From an uncultured OM182 clade bacterium (GTDB lineage: Bacteria; Pseudomonadota; Gammaproteobacteria; Pseudomonadales; Azotimanducaceae), in assembly GCA_905182025.1 (NCBI GenBank), contig CAJJAA010000030.1, forward strand, positions 1 through 49,584: DNA of 49,584 nucleotides. Direction: 5' to 3'. A program made the translations under genes and the position numbers. Positions 44,981-49,584 of this stretch are shown here, in pieces (the first letter of the stretch is position 1; every line of letters starts with the position of its first letter). The notes beneath the pieces were generated by a model. That model was not told the origin of the DNA. It searched no databases and saw only the letters and a list, made by a program, of their open reading frames with translations.

Positions 44981-46921
44981 ATGACAGATTATCAGGCACT
45001 ACCCAAAGAATTCATATCACCCAAACCCGCGACTGAAGCGACAAAGAAGATAAATCAGGGATTTTTCAACAAACTCGACTTCACGGACCGGCGAAGCTTT
45101 GATAATGCTAAAAAGGGCTTTATCGCAACCCTTAACCCGATCACTATTGCACACGATTCCGGCAGCCGAGCGGCCTTTGACCTCGAGGGTTTGTCTTTCT
45201 TAAATGACGAACCCGCCGAGACCGTTAACCCATCACTCTGGCGGCAGGCGCAACTCAACGCATTAAATCACGGCCTATACGAAGTCGTTCCTGGCATCTA
45301 CCAGATTCGCTCGTTTGATATTGCCAATATGACACTCATAAAGAGTGACTCTGGCTGGATCATTATTGACCCCCTTACATCAACTGAAGCCTCTCGAACA
45401 GGCTTGGCACTGGCAAATAAGGAACTCGGCGAACGTCCCGTTGTCGCTGTCATTATTACGCACAGTCACGCTGACCATTTCGCCGGCATTCTCGGTGTCA
45501 TGAGTCACGAAGATGCTGAATCTGGCAAAGTTGCAATGATTGCACCGGAACATTTCGTCAACGAAGCGCTATCCGAAAACGTGCTTGCCGGTAATGTCAT
45601 GAGCCGCCGCGCAACCTACATGTACGGCAATTTGCTACCGTCGTCTCCAACAGGCTTTGTGACTACCGGATTAGGTGCCGCCCTTTCAATGGGCAACACC
45701 GGGTTTATCATTCCTAATGACCTTATCAAAGAAACCGGCGAAACCCGTCACATTGACGGTGTCGATATTGAGTTTCAGATGACGCCAGGGTCAGAAGCGC
45801 CAGCCGAGATGGTATTTTACTTCCCACAATTCAAAGCCCTGTGTATGTCAGAGATCACCTCCCACCATCTACACAACCTCTACACACCGAGGGGTGCGCA
45901 GGTGCGTGATGCTCTGGCATGGGCGGCTCAAATCAATGAGTCCATTGATTTATTCGGCGATCGACTCGAAGTTGAATTCGCCAGTCATCATTGGCCTATA
46001 TGGGGCCGCCAAGAGGCTATCGAATACCTCAAGAAACAACGCGATATGTATAAGTACATTCATGATCAAACACTTCGTCTGGCTAATCACGGTTACATCA
46101 AAGAAGAAATCGCTGAACAAATTAAGTTGCCAGAGAGCCTCGGTAAGGAATTCTACAATCGAGATTATTACGGCACCGTGCATCACAACGCGCGCGCCGT
46201 GTACGTTAAATACCTCGGTTTTTTCGATGGCAATCCAGCAACACTCTACCCCCTTCCACCGACCGAGGTTGCAACTCGTTATCTGGAGTTCATGGGGGGC
46301 GCTGACGCCATCGTTGAGAAAGCGCGAGGTTGTTTCGACGCTGGCGATTATCGCTGGGTCGCTGAAGTCTTGAACCATGTCGTCATGGCAGAACCCGATC
46401 ACTTCAATGCACGTGCTTTACAGGCAGATACGTTAGAGCAATTAGGTTATCAGTCGGAGTCAGGTCCTTGGCGGAATTTCTATCTCTGTGGCGCACTGGA
46501 ACTACGACAAGGCTTACCCAAGGGTGCCGCGTTTGGTGCCACCGCCAGTATGGCTAAATCAATGCCGTTGGAGAACCTGTATCAAACAATGGCCGTGCGT
46601 CTTAACGGCCCAAGTGCGGATGGTTTGGTGATACATTTGAATCTTGATTTCACGGATAGCGAACCAACACTTCTCTCAATCGAAAACGCTGTTCTTCATG
46701 CTTTCACGGGTAAACAGCACCAAAAACCTAATGCAACCTTGAGGATGAGCGCAGTCAATTTCAAGTTCATGATGACGGGCAATACCGACGCGATGAAACT
46801 ACTGGAGAGTGGTGAGCTAGAAATGTCAGGTGATTTTGAGGCGCTTGGAAAGTTTCGTGAATTATTTGATCAGTTCGAACGACGCTTCCCGATCGTCACG
46901 CCTCGAAAACCGTGGGCATAA
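44981..46921 (+). CDS. Alkyl sulfatase, metallo-beta-lactamase type (SdsA1/BDS1 family)
   Basis: Family members release sulfate from linear alkyl sulfates such as dodecyl sulfate with two zinc ions. The metal-binding motif is THSHADHF (His161, His163, Asp165, His166); the later family motif CMSEITSHHLHNLYTPRGAQVRD and a FASHHWPIWGR segment carry further ligands and substrate residues. A dimerisation domain follows and the C-terminal SCP2-like domain starts near residue 515 (LENLYQTMAVRLNGP). The 646 residues are typical of the family. Unlike secreted SdsA1 there is no N-terminal signal peptide (MTDYQALPKEFISPKP), so it should be cytoplasmic. It converges on a GST-like gene. Confidence 0.92.
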   Translation: MTDYQALPKEFISPKPATEATKKINQGFFNKLDFTDRRSFDNAKKGFIATLNPITIAHDSGSRAAFDLEGLSFLNDEPAETVNPSLWRQAQLNALNHGLYEVVPGIYQIRSFDIANMTLIKSDSGWIIIDPLTSTEASRTGLALANKELGERPVVAVIITHSHADHFAGILGVMSHEDAESGKVAMIAPEHFVNEALSENVLAGNVMSRRATYMYGNLLPSSPTGFVTTGLGAALSMGNTGFIIPNDLIKETGETRHIDGVDIEFQMTPGSEAPAEMVFYFPQFKALCMSEITSHHLHNLYTPRGAQVRDALAWAAQINESIDLFGDRLEVEFASHHWPIWGRQEAIEYLKKQRDMYKYIHDQTLRLANHGYIKEEIAEQIKLPESLGKEFYNRDYYGTVHHNARAVYVKYLGFFDGNPATLYPLPPTEVATRYLEFMGGADAIVEKARGCFDAGDYRWVAEVLNHVVMAEPDHFNARALQADTLEQLGYQSESGPWRNFYLCGALELRQGLPKGAAFGATASMAKSMPLENLYQTMAVRLNGPSADGLVIHLNLDFTDSEPTLLSIENAVLHAFTGKQHQKPNATLRMSAVNFKFMMTGNTDAMKLLESGELEMSGDFEALGKFRELFDQFERRFPIVTPRKPWA

Positions 46922-46932
46922 GCCAATAACAA

Positions 46933-47586
46933 CTAGACGGGAATCGTAGGCAACTGCAGCTCGCCGTAGTTGAACTTGCGGGCCGCAAGATAGGCCCCTC
47001 GTTGCGTCATCTCGCTATGGTATGCGACGAAGGCTTCAGGCACTTTTGCATCTACTGCACTTGCCCAGTCCAACAATATCGTCAAGTGGATATCCAACTC
47101 CGAGAATCGTGAACCCCACAGAAACTGTCGACCCTTTATCCTGTCTTCAACTGACGTGATCATTTTCTCAAAGTACGCGATTGAAGAAGAAACAGCATTG
47201 TCGGCTTTACCATAAATCTGATGTAGATCCCTGTGGCGCCGAACAACATACAAAGAGGTTGCGTCTAATTCCATCAACATAAATGAAAGCCACTCATCGT
47301 ACGCCGCTTGGCCTTCGACTGACTGCTGGTATTCATCGTATTTTAAGGTGTCATAGCATCTTCGAAGATGTCGCATAATGGCCGTACTCTCGGTCACCAC
47401 AAGGTCGCCATCAACCAAGCTGGGGATTTTCTGTTTCGGGTTGATTTTCAGATATGCAGGATCCTGCGTTTCGCCCGTGCGAGATTCGATACGTTGGGTT
47501 TCATAATCTAGACCCAGTTCGAACATCAACCAATGCACGCGCATCGTTCGTGTTGTACCTACACCCCAAACGGTCAATGGTTTCAA
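46933..47586 (-). CDS. Glutathione S-transferase family protein
   Basis: A 217-residue GST-fold protein. The thioredoxin-like N-domain has LTVWGVGTTRTMRVHWLMFELGLDYE, the cis-proline loop KIPSLVDGDLVVTESTAI with the glutathione-contacting ES pair, and the C-domain is helical with FLWGSRFSELDIHLTILLDW. The start is a TTG (MKPLTVWGVG) preceded by GAGGGA; an in-frame TTG 63 bases upstream adds residues outside the fold. The substrate is unknown. Its stop lies 11 bases from that of the alkyl sulfatase gene (convergent). Confidence 0.9.
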   Translation of the reverse strand: MKPLTVWGVGTTRTMRVHWLMFELGLDYETQRIESRTGETQDPAYLKINPKQKIPSLVDGDLVVTESTAIMRHLRRCYDTLKYDEYQQSVEGQAAYDEWLSFMLMELDATSLYVVRRHRDLHQIYGKADNAVSSSIAYFEKMITSVEDRIKGRQFLWGSRFSELDIHLTILLDWASAVDAKVPEAFVAYHSEMTQRGAYLAARKFNYGELQLPTIPV

Positions 47587-47735
47587 AGGGTTCCCTCGCC
47601 TACAGGCTAATTCAATTACCGCGTCCGTCACTCTAGCAGCTGACGGCAATCAATGTTATTCAACCGCGTTGGTTGATGCTATGCGGTCCAATGTGACATA
47701 GTTTTCAATTCAGTGACAACTTTGATGGATCAAAA

Positions 47736-48911
47736 ATGACAGGCCCCCTCGACGGATTCAAAATACTCGACCTCTCTGCCGTTCTTTCCGGACCACTGGC
47801 AACCATGTGGTTGGCAGACCAGGGTGCCAATGTCATTAAAGTTGAACCCTTTCACGGTGATATCGTCCGCGCTATGGGTGGTGGCGATGGTATTACACCC
47901 TCATTTCTTTCCGCCAACCGAGGCAAGAAAGGCATCGCAGTCGACCTTAAAACGCCTCAGGGCTTAGCGCTCGTCATGCGACTGGCGGCGGAAGCGGATG
48001 TGCTGGTTCAAAACTTTCGACCCGGCGCCATCGAACGCATGGGATTAGGCTATGACACCGTCACGGAGGTTAACCCCAATATTGTTTACTGTTCGATCTC
48101 TGGTTTTGGCGAAACCGGCCCTTACGCACACAAGCGGGTCTACGACCCTGTCATTCAATCCTTATCAGGCTTAGCGGATATTCAGCGAGATAGAGAGACC
48201 GGTCGACCGAAAATGATCCGCACCGTCATTCCAGACAAGACAACGGGTTTAACCGCGGCACAGGCCATCACCGCGGCACTACTGTCAAGAGAGCGGACCG
48301 GCAAAGGCCAACATGTCAAAGTCGCTATGATTGACGCAATGATTTCCCTCACTTGGGCCGAGGGTATGGCGGGCTACACGATCATCGGTAACGAAGACAA
48401 GGTCCCACCGCAACTCGCACCGGATCTCATTTTTGAAACAAGCGACGGATATATCACCGCCGGTGCCATTTCAAATGCAGAGTGGCAGGGCATGTGTAAA
48501 GCCCTCAATAAAGAAGAATGGTTGGCGGATGAGCGTTTCAATACACCCGCCGGACGCGTTAAAAATAATGCGCAACGCCTTAATTTAACCGCCGAGGTAA
48601 TCGCCACAAAACCAACCGCTCACTGGTTAAAGGTCATGGATGAAAACAGTGTGCCGTCTGCGCCCGTGCTGAGTCGAAAAGAATTACTTCAACACGAACA
48701 GATTATTGCCAACAAGCTTATTGAAGAAATGCATCAACCCGGCCTCGGCGCCGTTCGTCAGCCCCGCCCAGCTGCCAGGTTTTCTGAAACGCCAGCGGTG
48801 ATTTCCGGCCCAGCGCCTCTACTCGGGGAGCACACTCGAGAAGTACTTTCGAATCTAGGCTTGAGCGACACAGACATCGATGAATTGTACGCCCAAAATA
48901 TTGTTCGTTAA
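47736..48911 (+). CDS. CaiB/BaiF-family CoA-transferase
   Basis: A family III CoA-transferase of 391 residues that moves CoA between carboxylic acids, or acts with a racemase-like role in related proteins. Typical segments: LDGFKILDLSAVLSGPLATMWLADQGANVIKVE, FLSANRGKKGIAVDLKTPQG, DVLVQNFRPGAIERMGLGY and ISGFGETGPYAHKRVYDPVIQSLSG, whose aspartate (YDPVIQ) corresponds to the catalytic residue forming the acyl anhydride. It converges on a thioesterase gene. The substrate is unknown. Confidence 0.94.
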   Translation: MTGPLDGFKILDLSAVLSGPLATMWLADQGANVIKVEPFHGDIVRAMGGGDGITPSFLSANRGKKGIAVDLKTPQGLALVMRLAAEADVLVQNFRPGAIERMGLGYDTVTEVNPNIVYCSISGFGETGPYAHKRVYDPVIQSLSGLADIQRDRETGRPKMIRTVIPDKTTGLTAAQAITAALLSRERTGKGQHVKVAMIDAMISLTWAEGMAGYTIIGNEDKVPPQLAPDLIFETSDGYITAGAISNAEWQGMCKALNKEEWLADERFNTPAGRVKNNAQRLNLTAEVIATKPTAHWLKVMDENSVPSAPVLSRKELLQHEQIIANKLIEEMHQPGLGAVRQPRPAARFSETPAVISGPAPLLGEHTREVLSNLGLSDTDIDELYAQNIVR

Positions 48912-48930
48912 ATTTGCGAATGAAGGAGCG

Positions 48931-49584
48931 CTAAATCCGCCGCAGCATCGATTCTTGACTCGTGCTGAAAACCAGATTACCTGTTCGATCATAAGCTTCT
49001 CCTTCGTTCATGCCGCGGCCGTCAGCGGCAGCGGTGCTGCGCTGATCAAACAGCATCCAGTCAGACACATCGCAGGTTTGATGAAACCATACACTGTGAT
49101 CTAGGCTGGTTAGTCGGTGTGTTTGGAAAGGCACGCCGTAGGGAATAACAGAGTTAAACATCAACGTGCCGTCGGACAAAAAGGCTACAACACATTGAGA
49201 TAATTGTTTGTTGATGGCGCCGCTATGATTAGACTTCATCCAACATTGCAATGCTGGAACTCGACCCGCCTCAAATTTGTTTGGCACAAAGGTTTCAGAG
49301 ATGCGCAACAATGTGGCTCGATCACCTGCCATCATGGGCGGTCTAAACCCCTCCCCCTCAACCGCTATTTTCTCTTCTAACGCTTCAGGACTAATCACCG
49401 CTGGCATTTCTTTTTGATGATTATCACCTTCTTCCGGCAGCTTATAAGCGGCGATCATATGGAACACTTCCAGACCGGATTGATAAGCAGAAATACTGCG
49501 CGTATCGGAACCCCGTCCTTCACGTAACCGTTTAACCTCATAAATAATCGGCTGATCTGGATCACCCTTACGCAGAAAATAGGC
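48931..49584 (-). CDS. tesB: Acyl-CoA thioesterase II (TesB type), 5' end outside the window
   Basis: A double hot-dog thioesterase that cleaves medium and long acyl-CoA. The frame is open to the window edge, giving the last 217 residues; the first visible part (YFLRKGDPDQPIIYEV, then RGSDTRSISAYQSGLEVFHMIAAY) belongs to the N-terminal hot-dog domain, so about 70 residues are missing. The C-terminal catalytic part is intact: TSLDHSVWFH with the active-site aspartate, WMLFDQRSTAAADGRGMNEGEAYDRTGNLVFSTSQE. An ATG at 49467 is internal to the protein, not the start. Confidence 0.95.
   Translation of the reverse strand, partial: AYFLRKGDPDQPIIYEVKRLREGRGSDTRSISAYQSGLEVFHMIAAYKLPEEGDNHQKEMPAVISPEALEEKIAVEGEGFRPPMMAGDRATLLRISETFVPNKFEAGRVPALQCWMKSNHSGAINKQLSQCVVAFLSDGTLMFNSVIPYGVPFQTHRLTSLDHSVWFHQTCDVSDWMLFDQRSTAAADGRGMNEGEAYDRTGNLVFSTSQESMLRRI

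Noticed and set aside
46933-47649. TTG at 47649 as start of the GST-like protein
   Set aside because: The TTG at 47586 has GAGGGA upstream and begins exactly at the GST fold; the longer form adds 21 unrelated residues.

Overview
The window looks like a chromosomal segment of a free-living, probably marine, gammaproteobacterium. From position 1 to about 36 kb, the gene order follows the block that in Pseudomonas aeruginosa runs from the pil/ponA locus to hisA/hisB (this comparison is from memory, no search was run): pilMNO, ponA/mrcA, malic enzyme, rpmE, priA, a SPOR protein, hslVU, a DUF971 protein, ubiE, ubiB, hisI, hisE, tatABC, dtd, pip, typA, glnA, ntrBC, trmL, secB, grxC, a rhodanese, gpmI, envC, ctpA, a divergent polysaccharide deacetylase, and hisA/hisB. 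Several genes expected inside that order are missing: argS after priA, ubiJ between ubiE and ubiB, thiI between typA and glnA, and hisH/hisF around hisA. No rRNA, tRNA, CRISPR, prophage or insertion sequence was seen. Non-ATG starts are common (TTG for pilM, hslV, trmL and the GST; GTG for priA, tatC and dtd).

Layout. 1-4.6 kb: type IV pilus assembly genes on the minus strand, divergent from penicillin-binding protein 1A. 4.7-6.4 kb: malic enzyme and ribosomal protein bL31. 6.6-11.9 kb: replication restart helicase, a SPOR protein and the HslVU protease behind a heat-shock-like promoter. 12-16.7 kb: ubiquinone biosynthesis, two histidine steps and the Tat translocase. 16.9-20.2 kb (minus strand): D-aminoacyl-tRNA deacylase, a proline iminopeptidase homologue that lacks its nucleophile, and TypA. 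20.3-26.7 kb: a PP-loop/TusA pair standing where thiI is expected, then glnA, a DUF4124 protein and ntrBC; a near-perfect NtrC box and a sigma-54 promoter lie upstream of ntrB. 27.4-36 kb: trmL, secB-grxC-rhodanese, and the gpmI-envC-ctpA-deacetylase group (glycolysis, then septal peptidoglycan splitting), followed by hisBA.

From about 36 to 49.6 kb the region is accessory and rich in lipid and acyl-CoA metabolism: a dienoyl-CoA isomerase-like protein, an LLM-class oxidoreductase, a peroxiredoxin, a pair of complementary acyl-CoA dehydrogenase subunits, an alkyl sulfatase without signal peptide, a glutathione S-transferase-like protein, a CaiB/BaiF CoA-transferase and a TesB thioesterase, with EamA and AEC transporters between them. 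Together they suggest breakdown of unusual acyl chains or alkyl sulfates, but they form several short transcription units rather than one operon.

The observations most worth following are the replacement of thiI by a two-protein PP-loop/TusA module, the nucleophile-less Pip, the ntrBC enhancer-promoter, the split acyl-CoA dehydrogenase pair, a 47-residue receiver-domain fragment, and a 14-bp tandem repeat that duplicates the start codon region of a transporter gene.
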